A stretch of 41,323 bases of DNA from JAHCIE01 sp034431435 (GCA_034431435.1 DAOUDG010000050.1:1-41323); one strand, 5' to 3'. Counted from the first letter of the stretch, positions 17,658 to 25,524 are shown. The notes: a model not told the origin generated them from the sequence alone. Made by a program: numbers and translations.

Positions 17658-18638
17658 ATGCCTCACTTCAAGTCGGCGCGTTCCTATATCTATCTATCCA
17701 TCGGCGCGGCGATCATCACCATCGGCATGAAGTTCGGCGCATACCTGGTCACCGGCTCGGTCGGCCTGTTGTCCGACGCTATCGAAGGGCTGGTCAACCT
17801 GTTTGCCGCCCTGTTTGCCTTCTGGGCGCTGACCGTCGCCGAACGCCCGCCCGACGAGGAGCACGCCTACGGCCACACGAAGGTCGAGTATTTCGCCAGC
17901 GGCCTCGAGGGCGCGCTGATCCTGGTCGCCGCGGCCAGCATCGCCTGGACTGCCATTCGGCGGCTGATGGATCCCCAGCCCCTCGAGTCCCTCGGCGTCG
18001 GCCTGCTCATCGCCGCCGCCGCCGCCGCCATCAACGGCGTCGTGGCCTTCATCCTGATCCGGGCCAGCAAGACTATGCGCTCCCCCACCCTCAACGCCGA
18101 CGGCCACCACTTGCTGACCGACGTGTGGACGACAGGCGGCGTCATCCTCGGCCTGCTGCTGGTCCAACTCACGGGCGCGCTATGGCTCGACCCCCTCATC
18201 GCCCTCATCGTGGCCGCCAACATCGTCTGGACGGCCATCAAGCTATTGCGCAGTACCGGCCTGGGCCTCATCGACAGCGCGCTGCCCGTCGAGGATCAGC
18301 AGGTCATCAGCGCCATCCTGGCAGAGTATCGCCGCCGGGGCATCTCGTTCCACGCCATGCGCACCCGCATGGCCGGCTCGCGGCGCTTCATGTCCATTCA
18401 CATTCTCGTCCCCGGCATGTGGACTGTTACCCGTGCCCACACCCTGGCCGACGAGCTAGAGACGGCCATTCGGGCCGCGCTGCCCGGCGCTACCGTCTTC
18501 ACCCACATCGAGCCGCTGGAGGATCCCATATCGTGGGCCGATCAGGGGTTGGACGGTGCGGCGCGCTCCGCTGCCGGGAATACGGCGGTCGCCGCGGCAA
18601 AGAAGGGAGCGCCAGACGGCGTGAAGCGGGGAGCGTGA
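17658..18638 (+). CDS. Cation diffusion facilitator (CDF) family metal transporter
   Basis: 326 aa with six membrane segments and a C-terminal cytoplasmic domain (about 210-295). It exports divalent metals such as zinc or manganese by proton exchange. The TM5 metal motif is classical, H-x3-D in GHHLLTDVW. At the TM2 position, where Zn transporters have D-x3-D, this protein reads E-x3-N (SDAIEGLVNL), so metal selectivity may differ. Other family marks are PDEEHAYGHTKVEYFAS and DPLIALIVA. The start is ATG 17658; the ribosome site is weak, and TATACT (17585-17590) is a likely -10. The last 30 residues are Ala/Gly rich and probably disordered. It converges with the small membrane protein gene, with 30 bases between them. 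Confidence 0.87.
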   Translation: MPHFKSARSYIYLSIGAAIITIGMKFGAYLVTGSVGLLSDAIEGLVNLFAALFAFWALTVAERPPDEEHAYGHTKVEYFASGLEGALILVAAASIAWTAIRRLMDPQPLESLGVGLLIAAAAAAINGVVAFILIRASKTMRSPTLNADGHHLLTDVWTTGGVILGLLLVQLTGALWLDPLIALIVAANIVWTAIKLLRSTGLGLIDSALPVEDQQVISAILAEYRRRGISFHAMRTRMAGSRRFMSIHILVPGMWTVTRAHTLADELETAIRAALPGATVFTHIEPLEDPISWADQGLDGAARSAAGNTAVAAAKKGAPDGVKRGA

Positions 18639-18668
18639 GAACGCTCGATGTGGCTCACATGGCGCGCC

Positions 18669-19052
18669 TCACGGCTCGTCATCGCCGATGATGGTGAAGT
18701 CGCGCGGCGGGCGGGCGGGCGTGACGGGCGTCCCCGCCGACAGGCCAGGGTAGGACCAGGGCTGCCCAGGTTGATTGGGCAAGCCCGGCGCGACCACGAT
18801 GATGGACGGTTGCTGAGGCGGGGGCGGGGCCAACGGAGCGAGGGCGCTGGGCGACGGCGACGGCGCGGCGCGCTGTCCCTGGCGGACGGCGTACAGCAAG
18901 AGCAGGCTCACCGGCAGGCTCGCGCCCACCCCGCACAGCACGCCCACCACGACAGCCATCGCCTCGGCTTGCATCCGATACGCAACCGTCACGCCCAGGC
19001 CCACGGCGAACGCCGCCAGGCACGCCCCGACCAGGACTCGCACGCTGTTCAT
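18669..19052 (-). CDS. Small membrane protein with a proline-rich tail, in operon with the FtsK-like motor
   Basis: 127 aa, unknown family. Two hydrophobic helices (VLVGACLAAFAVGLGVTVAY and AVVVGVLCGVGASLPVSLLLLYAV) form a hairpin. A roughly 65-residue Pro/Ala-rich tail ends in DFTIIGDDEP, a short conserved-looking acidic peptide. The start is ATG 19052, chosen for GAGGTGA eight bases upstream; GTG 19061 is in frame but has no site. It begins 42 bases after the FtsK-like stop on the same strand, with no promoter between, so the two are probably cotranscribed. By inference it could anchor or recruit the soluble motor to the membrane. Confidence 0.65.
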   Translation of the reverse strand: MNSVRVLVGACLAAFAVGLGVTVAYRMQAEAMAVVVGVLCGVGASLPVSLLLLYAVRQGQRAAPSPSPSALAPLAPPPPQQPSIIVVAPGLPNQPGQPWSYPGLSAGTPVTPARPPRDFTIIGDDEP

Positions 19053-19094
19053 CAACGTCACCTCACACCGGCTGCGCCGCGCGGCACGCTACCG

Positions 19095-20204
19095 CTAGCC
19101 GTTCACAACCCGGCGAACCCGCTCGGCCACCGAACGCCAACCTGTCCCCCATGCATCCCCGACGGGGCGCGGCGGCGGCGCAGTCGCCATCCCCTCACCC
19201 TCGTTGAGGCGTCGCACCAACCGCTCGATGTCGGCGGGCGCGATGTACGCCGCCTGAAGGCGATGGGGGACGCCGTGCGCGACCACCAGGAAATCGCCAC
19301 GCCCTGCGAGACGTTCGGCGCCACTGCCGGCCAAGCCCGTCGCCACGCGGGCATCGTCGGCCGAGGCGACCGCGCCGACCACTCGCACCGGGAAGTTGCT
19401 CTTGACCAGGCTGCCGATGACACTCGCCGACGGCTTCTGGGTACACGCGACCACGTGGAGACCCGCCTCGCGCCCGCGCTGCACCACCCGCGTCAGCGAC
19501 TGCTCGACGGCCTTGCCACCCACCAGCGCCAGGTCGGCCAACTCATCGATGAACGCGACGATGCGGGGCAAGGACGCCCCCTCCTGGTCGCGGCGCTCCA
19601 TCTCATCGACCAGCCATTCCAGCGCGGCCAATCCGGCATCCACATGGTCGGCGATGGGCAGTAGCAGATGGGGGGCGTCGGCAAAAGGGCGATATCCGCG
19701 ACCCTTGGGGTCGATCAATACCAGGCCCAACTCGCTCAGGCCATTGCCCCGCAGCAGAGACGCAATCATGGTCTGGGCCAACGCCGTCTTCCCGGAGCCG
19801 GTCGTGCCCGCAATAAGGACGTGGGCCACATCGGGGCTGGACAGGCGTAGGAGCAGGGGCGCACCGTCGGCATCCAGCCCCAGCGCCGCTGTCGCCGTTG
19901 GCAGTTGGGGCAGCGCCGCGAGAACGCCGTCCAGCCGCACCGTCTGTCGCCCGGCGCGAGGGAACTCCAGCTGGATGTGTTGGCCCTGGCGAATGACACG
20001 GCACGAGCGCGCCCCCAACGCCATCGCCAGCTCCTCTGACAGGCGCGCAATGTGGGCGATTCTCACGCCGGTCGCGGGCGCCAGGCGAAAACGCACCAGG
20101 CGTGGCGTGACCGTGCCGCCCTCGACGGTGGCGTGAATCTTGTGACTGGCTAGAACGGTCTCCAGGTGATCCGCCTGGGCTTCCAGGCGCGTGTAGCGCG
20201 TCAT
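19095..20204 (-). CDS. Minimal FtsK/SpoIIIE-family DNA translocase motor (soluble)
   Basis: 369 aa RecA-like hexameric-motor protein. Residues about 1-100 match the alpha-domain region of FtsK (VTPRLVRFRLAPATGVRIAH). The beta motor follows, with Walker A GTTGSGKT (133-140), GLVLIDPKGRGY, Walker B IVAFIDEL (205-212), the VQRGREAGLHVVACTQKP segment and GRGDFLVVAHGVPHRLQAAYI near the end. It lacks the N-terminal membrane domain, the linker and the C-terminal gamma DNA-reading domain of full FtsK, so it cannot anchor or read polarity sequences by itself. The start is ATG 20204 with GGAG upstream. It sits 223 bases after lexA on the same strand, behind a promoter with two LexA-type boxes, so DNA damage induction is likely. 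Confidence 0.85.
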   Translation of the reverse strand: MTRYTRLEAQADHLETVLASHKIHATVEGGTVTPRLVRFRLAPATGVRIAHIARLSEELAMALGARSCRVIRQGQHIQLEFPRAGRQTVRLDGVLAALPQLPTATAALGLDADGAPLLLRLSSPDVAHVLIAGTTGSGKTALAQTMIASLLRGNGLSELGLVLIDPKGRGYRPFADAPHLLLPIADHVDAGLAALEWLVDEMERRDQEGASLPRIVAFIDELADLALVGGKAVEQSLTRVVQRGREAGLHVVACTQKPSASVIGSLVKSNFPVRVVGAVASADDARVATGLAGSGAERLAGRGDFLVVAHGVPHRLQAAYIAPADIERLVRRLNEGEGMATAPPPRPVGDAWGTGWRSVAERVRRVVNG

Positions 20205-20296
20205 GACGGCTCCGGCGAGGCGGCGCGATGCACTGTCGGGATGAGGAGGCGGGGTACAGACGGTAGCGAGGGGAGAGGTTCCGTCTGAGAGAATCA

Positions 20297-20308
20297 GAAC
20301 GCCCGTTC
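20297..20308. promoter_or_regulatory. Perfect GAAC-N4-GTTC box (downstream operator of the FtsK-like gene)
   Basis: GAACGCCCGTTC, a perfect match to the Gram-positive/actinobacterial type SOS box. It lies seven bases downstream of the -10 and so covers the expected transcription start. With its neighbour at 20325-20336 it also makes a 16-base inverted repeat with one mismatch. Confidence 0.75.
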
Positions 20309-20315
20309 TGGTCGT

Positions 20316-20344
20316 ATTGTACCAGAACAGGCGTTCGGTGTCAA
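20316..20344 (-). promoter_or_regulatory. Sigma70 promoter of the FtsK-like operon
   Basis: Minus-strand -35 TTGACA (20344-20339, perfect), 17-base spacer and -10 TACAAT (20321-20316). The leader is about 105 bases long. A GAAC-N4-GTTC box fills the spacer and another covers the start site, so repression by LexA would block polymerase directly. Confidence 0.8.
20325..20336. promoter_or_regulatory. Perfect GAAC-N4-GTTC box in the promoter spacer
   Basis: GAACAGGCGTTC lies between -35 and -10 of the FtsK-like promoter, two bases from the -35. Its centre is 28 bases from the centre of the downstream box, close to three helical turns. Confidence 0.75.
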
Positions 20345-20427
20345 GGGAAGGAGACGTGAATTTCAGCCCGGATCAGGGGCAATGTGCCTTGTGAGTCGTG
20401 GCGAGTGTGGCGCGGCCGCCATCGTCG

Positions 20428-21075
20428 CTACATCTGGCGAATGACCGCGATCACCTTGCCCTTCACCTGGCATTGCGCGGCAGGCCGGAAAAAGTCCCTC
20501 ATGGTCGGGTTGGCCGGCCGTAGGCGCACCTGATCGTTTTCCAGGTAGAAGTATTTCAGGGTCGTCTCGCCGTCCTCCGGCAGCCAGACGGCGGCCATCT
20601 GCCCATTCTCGACCGTCTCCTGGTGGCGAATGATCACCAGGTCGCCGTCGTTCACCAGGGCGTCGATCATCGAGTCGCCCTTGACGCGCAGCGCGTAGAT
20701 GCCCTGCGTCTCACTGCAGATGTCGCGCGTCAGCTCGATGAAGTCCTCCGGCGAGTACTGCCCCGCGTCGGGTAGCTGCAGGGGCTGGCCGGCGGCGATC
20801 GTGCCCAGGATGGGGACTTTCATCCCCCGCCGTAGCACGCCGTTGCCCTTCTCACCCTGGACGACCTTCAATCCCCGCGAGATCGTCTCGTCGCGATGGA
20901 TTAGACCTTCCTTCTCAAGAATCTTAAGATTATAGCTGACGACGGACGTCGAGGAGATACCCAACTTTGTCCCAATGTCGCGAATGGTAGGCGGATAGCC
21001 ATGCTCATCGCTAAACTGGGTAATGAAGCCCAGCATCTGCTGCTGCCGCTCCGAGAGTGGTTTCTTGCTAGCCAT
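20428..21075 (-). CDS. lexA: LexA SOS repressor (self-cleaving)
   Basis: 215 aa. It represses DNA-damage genes until RecA filaments trigger self-cleavage. The N-terminal winged helix-turn-helix (about 1-65) has TIRDIGTKLGISSTSVVSYN. The cleavage bond is Ala95-Gly96 in TIAAGQP. The S24 protease domain has the catalytic Ser135 (KGDSMIDALVNDGD) and Lys174 (TTLKYF). The start is ATG 21075 with AGGAGG upstream; an in-frame extension of 18 residues would run into the -10 region. Its promoter carries relaxed versions of the boxes found at the FtsK-like gene, so it is probably autoregulated. Confidence 0.95.
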   Translation of the reverse strand: MASKKPLSERQQQMLGFITQFSDEHGYPPTIRDIGTKLGISSTSVVSYNLKILEKEGLIHRDETISRGLKVVQGEKGNGVLRRGMKVPILGTIAAGQPLQLPDAGQYSPEDFIELTRDICSETQGIYALRVKGDSMIDALVNDGDLVIIRHQETVENGQMAAVWLPEDGETTLKYFYLENDQVRLRPANPTMRDFFRPAAQCQVKGKVIAVIRQM

Positions 21076-21098
21076 ACTGCCTCCTGGTCGATCCCCTT

Positions 21099-21110
21099 GA
21101 ACACTTGTAC
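21099..21110. promoter_or_regulatory. LexA-like box after the lexA -10 element
   Basis: GAACACTTGTAC, one mismatch from GAAC-N4-GTTC, one base downstream of the -10. It is part of an 11-bp inverted repeat: TTGAACACTTG (21097-21107) has its exact reverse complement at 21147-21157. Confidence 0.6.
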
Positions 21111-21111
21111 C

Positions 21112-21141
21112 ATTATACCAGACACACATGTTCTATGTCAA
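21112..21141 (-). promoter_or_regulatory. lexA promoter
   Basis: Minus-strand -35 TTGACA (21141-21136, perfect), 18-base spacer and -10 TATAAT (21117-21112, perfect). The spacer starts two bases after the -35 with GAACATGTGTGT (21133-21122), two mismatches from the box, at the same offset as in the FtsK-like promoter. Confidence 0.85.
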
Positions 21142-21218
21142 GGTCTCAAGTGTTCAAATGTGCTAATATTCCCATGCAGAACCGAACCCATCGACTCTTA
21201 ACCAATCCGGAGGTGAAC

Positions 21219-22067
21219 ATGAGGCCCTTCACAGGCAGCGTCGCCGTCATCATCGCAGCAACCCTGATCCTGGTGGCTACATGGCTACTCGCGCCGATAT
21301 CCCCGGCGCAGGCCGATGACGCCCGGCCACGTCCGGGCGCGGGCCACAAGGTAGGCTCCGCTACCGATACGACAGGCGCGGCGGCCGATCCAGCGCGGGC
21401 AGCGGCGGCGGGTATCAGCGGCCAGGTGACGGCGAACGGTGACGCGGTGGCCGGCGTGAGTATCCAGCTCCGCCAGTACCAGGCCGGGATCAACATCCCT
21501 GTCCTGACCACCACCACCACCATCACCGGCCATTTCGTCTTCGCCAACCCGGCCACACCGCCGGAGGGGTGGACGTACTACGCCTACTACGGCCCCAACG
21601 TCACCAACCCCGCATACGTCTTCGACTGGCTCGGCCCCGACATCGTTGGCTACACCGAGGGCAGTGCGGCCGACGCGGGTATTCTCGATATCGCCGATGC
21701 GCCTTTGCTCGGTCCACCGTCGGGCGCGGTGCTGCCCACCTTTCCCATCACCTTCACCTACACACCGCGCCCAACGTCGAACACCGCCTACTACGTCGAC
21801 CTCGCCCTACCCGGCTCGGACGTCAGCGTCGGACCGCCCTACCTCAGCCAGACGCCGGGCAAGGTCGTGATTCGCGAGGCCTCGGACATTCCGGATTTCA
21901 GTCCCGGCGCGGTCTACCTGTGGCAGCTCATTCTGGAGGATGGAACCAGGCCCAGCAGCTACGGCCACTCCTTCGAGGTGCGCCGCGTCACCCTGGGGCT
22001 GGCCGCGCACCAGATCTATCTGCCGCTCGTCGCCCAGGGTGAGCCTGCGCCCACGCCTCGGCCGTGA
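21219..22067 (+). CDS. Secreted protein with carboxypeptidase-regulatory-like domain and YLPLV tail
   Basis: 282 aa. Signal peptide about 1-31 (VAVIIAATLILVATWLLAPI, cleavage near AQADD). Residues about 65-125 look like a carboxypeptidase regulatory-like beta sandwich (ISGQVTANGDAVAGVSIQLR, then TGHFVFANPAT). A further beta-rich part and a C terminus reading HQIYLPLVAQGE follow. YLPLV near the end is common in exported proteins of Chloroflexota and supports that origin. The start is ATG 21219 with GGAGGTGA upstream. It is divergent from lexA; TAATAT (21164-21169) is a possible -10, and the distal half of the lexA inverted repeat lies just before it. The function is unknown. Confidence 0.75.
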   Translation: MRPFTGSVAVIIAATLILVATWLLAPISPAQADDARPRPGAGHKVGSATDTTGAAADPARAAAAGISGQVTANGDAVAGVSIQLRQYQAGINIPVLTTTTTITGHFVFANPATPPEGWTYYAYYGPNVTNPAYVFDWLGPDIVGYTEGSAADAGILDIADAPLLGPPSGAVLPTFPITFTYTPRPTSNTAYYVDLALPGSDVSVGPPYLSQTPGKVVIREASDIPDFSPGAVYLWQLILEDGTRPSSYGHSFEVRRVTLGLAAHQIYLPLVAQGEPAPTPRP

Positions 22068-22157
22068 TGAGCAGGGCGCGGTTGACGAGTCGCCGCCTGT
22101 GGTGCTATTGTTGGGCGCGTACTCGCCCCGTGCCCCTGGCTAACCGTGAGGCGTTCC

Positions 22158-23063
22158 ATGCAGAGTGCCGCCTTCGTCCAGGCTGATGTCTTCAGCGATA
22201 GCCCCTTTGGGGGCAACCCCGTCGTCGTCATTCTCGATGCTCAGGGCATGAGCGATGCCGAGATGCTCGCCATCGCCCGCGGCATGAGCTTCGCCGAGAC
22301 TGGCTTCATCGTGCCGCCCACGGTTGACGGGGCGGACGTCCGCCTGCGCTTCTTCACCCCCGCCACAGAGGTTCCCTTCTCCGGCCACCTCATGCTGGGC
22401 GCTGCCTATGTCCTGATGACCCAGTCGGGCGGTCCGCTGGAGCTTCACGCCCGCATCCTGGTGCAGACCGAGCTAGGAGTCTTCCCCGTCAACGCCGAGA
22501 TTCAGGGCGGCGAGGTGCGCCGCGTCACCGTGACAGAGAATCCGCCCGGCTTCGGAGACAGCGTGGAGGATATCCTCCCCCTGGCGAAGGCGCTGCGTCT
22601 CGACCCCAGCCACATCACCGCCACGGGCCTGACGCCCCAGGTCGTCACCACCACCCTGCCGACCCTGGTCGTCCCGGTGGCCTCCCGCGATGCTGTGAGC
22701 AGCATAGCCCTCGACCGCAGCGCCCTCGCCATCGCCTGTGTTGACGTGGGCGCAGATGTCACGGCCGTCTACACCCTGGACACCCTGCGCCCTGAGAGTA
22801 CCGTCTTCGTGCGTGTTTTCGCCCCCCTGCTGGGCGTCGACGAAGACCCCGCCACCGGCAGCGCCAACGCTGCGCTGGCCGCCTACCTGGTGCGCTTCGG
22901 CGTCGTGCCCAACGCGCCCACGGTTCGCGTCACCGCTGAGCAGGGCTACGCCGTCGGCCGCCCTAGCCTGATTCTCGTCGACGTCACCCAGGACGGTGAG
23001 ACGCTCCAGGTGCAGGTCGGCGGGCGCGTTGCCCGCGCCGCCGAGGGCGTCATCTACTTCTAG
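22158..23063 (+). CDS. PhzF-family isomerase/epimerase-like protein
   Basis: 301 aa, two diaminopimelate-epimerase-like halves. The family marks are ADVFSDSPFGGNPVVVI at the N terminus, the catalytic Glu47 in MSFAETGFI, FFTPATEVPFSGHLMLGAA, and DEDPATGSANAALAAYL in the second half. Members act as isomerases on small acids, but the substrate here is unknown and no phenazine genes are nearby. The start is ATG 22158, with GAGG eight bases before it; GTG 22146 is in frame but less well placed. The GNAT gene begins three bases after the stop, so the two are cotranscribed. Confidence 0.9.
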   Translation: MQSAAFVQADVFSDSPFGGNPVVVILDAQGMSDAEMLAIARGMSFAETGFIVPPTVDGADVRLRFFTPATEVPFSGHLMLGAAYVLMTQSGGPLELHARILVQTELGVFPVNAEIQGGEVRRVTVTENPPGFGDSVEDILPLAKALRLDPSHITATGLTPQVVTTTLPTLVVPVASRDAVSSIALDRSALAIACVDVGADVTAVYTLDTLRPESTVFVRVFAPLLGVDEDPATGSANAALAAYLVRFGVVPNAPTVRVTAEQGYAVGRPSLILVDVTQDGETLQVQVGGRVARAAEGVIYF

Positions 23064-23066
23064 CCG

Positions 23067-23885
23067 ATGTCCCACCTCGTTATCACCCGCGACCTGGTAG
23101 ATCGGCTCGATGGCGTTCTCCGCGGCAGCGCCCTCGCGGCCAGGCGCAATGTTGCCGCCCTACCCGGCAACCCGATGGGGGTCGCCATCGCCGAGATCGG
23201 CGGCGCGACGTGCCACCTGGCGGCCACCCTCGGCGATGGCTGGTGGAACCGGGTCATCGGGCTGACGACCGACGACCCGGCCATCCTCGACGCCTGCCTC
23301 GCCTTCTTCGCCGACCACGGCGTCACGCCCAACATCGACCTGTCCCCCGTCGCCTACACACCGGCGCTGGGCAACCTCCTGGCGGCGCGCGGTCTCTACC
23401 TGGACGAGGTGAGTACCATCCTGGTCGGAAGCCCAACCCCATCGCGCGGCGCAGACCCCGACGGCGTGGTGATTCGCGAGGTGGGGGTAGACCAGGCCGA
23501 CCTGGCCGCCGACCTGTGGACCGATGGCTTCGGCATCCAGGGTCCACAGCGCGACCTGGCCCGCCTGATGCGGCGCGGCTCGTTCCAGATTCCGGCCAAT
23601 CGACGTTATGTCGCCTACGCCGAAGGCGTGCCCGCCGCCATCGCCGCCCTCTACGTGCAGGACCACGTCGGCTTCCTCAATGTGGCGGCCACCCTGCCGC
23701 CCTACCGTGGGCGCGGCATCCACGCCGCCCTGACCCGCCGCCGCGTGCTCGACGCCCTGGACGCGGGCTGCGACCTGCTCATGGGTCACACGGCGCGCTT
23801 CGCCACCACCAGCCAGAACAACATGGAACGACGCGGCCTCCAGATTGCCTATAACCAGCTTACCTTCACGCGGCTTCCCTTCTAG
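23067..23885 (+). CDS. GNAT-family acetyltransferase, two-domain type
   Basis: 272 aa. The C-terminal half (about 130-272) is a GNAT domain with acetyl-CoA motif A (PPYRGRGIHAALTRRRVLDAL) and a late SQNNMERRGLQI segment, typical of family members that acetylate small molecules. The N-terminal half (about 1-120) looks like a second, degenerate domain without a clear acetyl-CoA loop. It is translationally linked to the PhzF-like gene upstream. The substrate is unknown. Confidence 0.75.
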   Translation: MSHLVITRDLVDRLDGVLRGSALAARRNVAALPGNPMGVAIAEIGGATCHLAATLGDGWWNRVIGLTTDDPAILDACLAFFADHGVTPNIDLSPVAYTPALGNLLAARGLYLDEVSTILVGSPTPSRGADPDGVVIREVGVDQADLAADLWTDGFGIQGPQRDLARLMRRGSFQIPANRRYVAYAEGVPAAIAALYVQDHVGFLNVAATLPPYRGRGIHAALTRRRVLDALDAGCDLLMGHTARFATTSQNNMERRGLQIAYNQLTFTRLPF

Positions 23886-23916
23886 GTTTATCAGGCTTCG
23901 AAAACCTGACAGGTCT
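23884..23916. repeat. REP-like imperfect palindrome overlapping the proS promoter
   Basis: An imperfect palindrome centred on TTCGAA (CAGGCTTCGAAAACCTG at 23892-23908, with further pairing outside). It shares the CAGGTTT/AAACCTG core with the perfect palindrome at 7731-7761. Its right end supplies the -35 of the proS promoter. Confidence 0.5.
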
Positions 23917-23935
23917 GGCCCAAACGGCGTATAAT
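23906..23935 (+). promoter_or_regulatory. proS promoter
   Basis: -35 CTGACA (23906-23911), 18-base spacer and -10 TATAAT (23930-23935, perfect), 34 bases before the ProRS start. Confidence 0.65.
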
Positions 23936-23969
23936 TGGGCGTCCTCACTACCCCGCCCAGGAGCCTTCT

Positions 23970-25433
23970 ATGTCCGTGCAGAAACTTCCCTCGTACAGCG
24001 AGGCATTTTCCGACTGGTATAGCGAGATTATCATGCGCGCCGAGCTGGCCGATGTCCCGCCCCGCGTGCCGGAGCAGTTGCGCGGCTTTATGGTCCTGCG
24101 CCCCTACGGCTACGCCCTGTGGGAGAACCTCCAGAGCGCGCTCGACGGCATGTTCAAGGCCACCGGCCACAAGAACGCCTACTTCCCTGTCCTCATCCCC
24201 CTGAGCTTCATCGCTAAGGAGAAGGAGCACGTCGAGGGCTTCAAGCCGGAACTGGCCGTCGTCACCCACGGCGGCGGCGAGGAACTGGCGGAGCCGCTGG
24301 TCGTCCGACCCACATCGGAGACGGTCATCGGCCACATGTACGCCCAGTGGATTCGCACCTATCGCGACCTGCCCGTGCTCATCAACCAGTGGGGCAGCGT
24401 GCTGCGTTGGGAGAAGCGCACTCGCCCCTTCCTGCGCACCGCCGAGTTCCTGTGGCAGGAGGGTCATACCGCCCATGCCAGTGAGGAGGAGGCCGAAGCC
24501 GAGACCTTGCAGATGCTGGACGTGTATCGCACCTTCGCCGAGGAGTGGGCCGCCGTGCCGGTGCTGACGGGGCGCAAGAGCGACAGCGAGAAGTTCGCCG
24601 GCGCGCTCCGCACCTACACCATCGAGTCCCTCATGCCCGACGGGCGCGCCTTGCAGTCGGGCACGTCCCACAACCTGGGGCAGAACTTCGCCAGGGCCTT
24701 CGACATCCAGTACCAGGACCGCGACAATACACTCAAGTATTGCTGGACCACCAGTTGGGGGCTATCCTGGCGCATGCTCGGCGCGACCATCGGCATCCAC
24801 GGCGACGATAAGGGCCTCAAGTTCCCGCCCCGCCTCGCCCCCATCCAGGTTGTCATCGTCCCCATCTGGAAGTCGGACGACGAGCGCGCCCTGGTCATGG
24901 CCGCCGCCGGCCAGGTCAGGGCCGCCCTGCCGAAGGATATCCGCGTCGAGGTCGACGACCGCGAGGGGCTGACGCCCGGTTTCAAGTACAACGATTGGGA
25001 GATGCGCGGCGTGCCCATCCGCCTGGAGTTGGGGCCGCGCGACGTGGAGAAGCGCCACGTCGTCCTGGCTCGCCGCGATGTGGCCGACAAGTCGGGTAAG
25101 GAGTTCGTCGGCTGGGACCAGCTAGCCGAGGTCGTGCCCGCCCGCCTGGACGACATCCAGGCCAGCCTGTTCGCCCGCGCCAGGGAGAAGCTGGCCCTGG
25201 CGACATGGGATGTCGAGAGCTACGAGGAGTTCAAGGGCAAGATGCCGGAGACAGGCGGCTTTGGCTTCGTGCGCGCCTACTGGGCGGGCAGCGACGAGGA
25301 CGAGGCGGCCATCAAGCGCGACACTGGCGCGACGATTCGCGCTATCCCCTTCGACCAGCCCGCCGTGCCTGGCCGCTGCTTCTACACCGGCCAGGAGACG
25401 ACGCAGGTCGCCATCTTCGCCCGCGCGTACTAG
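23970..25433 (+). CDS. proS: Prolyl-tRNA synthetase, archaeal/eukaryotic type
   Basis: 487 aa class II synthetase that charges tRNA-Pro. It is the short type without the editing insertion domain of typical bacterial ProRS. Class II motifs are visible: motif 2 RWEKRTRPFLRTAEFLWQEGH and motif 3 GIHGDDKGLKFPPRLAP. The anticodon-binding domain (about 285-385) starts IQVVIVPIWKSDDERAL, and the extra C-terminal domain ends QVAIFARAY, a terminal tyrosine being usual for this type. The start is ATG 23970 with AGGAG upstream. This form occurs in several bacterial groups, including Deinococcus and Chloroflexota. Confidence 0.95.
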   Translation: MSVQKLPSYSEAFSDWYSEIIMRAELADVPPRVPEQLRGFMVLRPYGYALWENLQSALDGMFKATGHKNAYFPVLIPLSFIAKEKEHVEGFKPELAVVTHGGGEELAEPLVVRPTSETVIGHMYAQWIRTYRDLPVLINQWGSVLRWEKRTRPFLRTAEFLWQEGHTAHASEEEAEAETLQMLDVYRTFAEEWAAVPVLTGRKSDSEKFAGALRTYTIESLMPDGRALQSGTSHNLGQNFARAFDIQYQDRDNTLKYCWTTSWGLSWRMLGATIGIHGDDKGLKFPPRLAPIQVVIVPIWKSDDERALVMAAAGQVRAALPKDIRVEVDDREGLTPGFKYNDWEMRGVPIRLELGPRDVEKRHVVLARRDVADKSGKEFVGWDQLAEVVPARLDDIQASLFARAREKLALATWDVESYEEFKGKMPETGGFGFVRAYWAGSDEDEAAIKRDTGATIRAIPFDQPAVPGRCFYTGQETTQVAIFARAY

Positions 25434-25463
25434 CCGCGCACTCATCCAGCGCGCGACACCCAC

Positions 25464-25499
25464 GGGGGGTGAATGACCGTTCTCGGTCATCCACCCCCC
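25464..25499. terminator. Hairpin between convergent proS and membrane protein genes
   Basis: 15 paired bases with one mismatch (GGGGGGTG/CACCCCCC outer, ATGACCG/CGGTCAT inner) and a TTCT loop, 30 bases after the proS stop and 25 bases before the end of the facing gene. Confidence 0.7.
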
Positions 25500-25524
25500 T
25501 CGCCTTGCGTGCGTCTCGACCGGG

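Noticed and set aside
19095..20204. Conjugative or integrative element (Tra/TcpA-type FtsK homologue)
   Set aside because: No relaxase, integrase, replication gene or att-like direct repeats are near, and the neighbours (lexA, CDF transporter) are chromosomal.
23160..24671. Long minus-strand frame across the GNAT and proS genes
   Set aside because: It crosses a well-supported plus-strand promoter and two recognised genes and has no recognisable domain.
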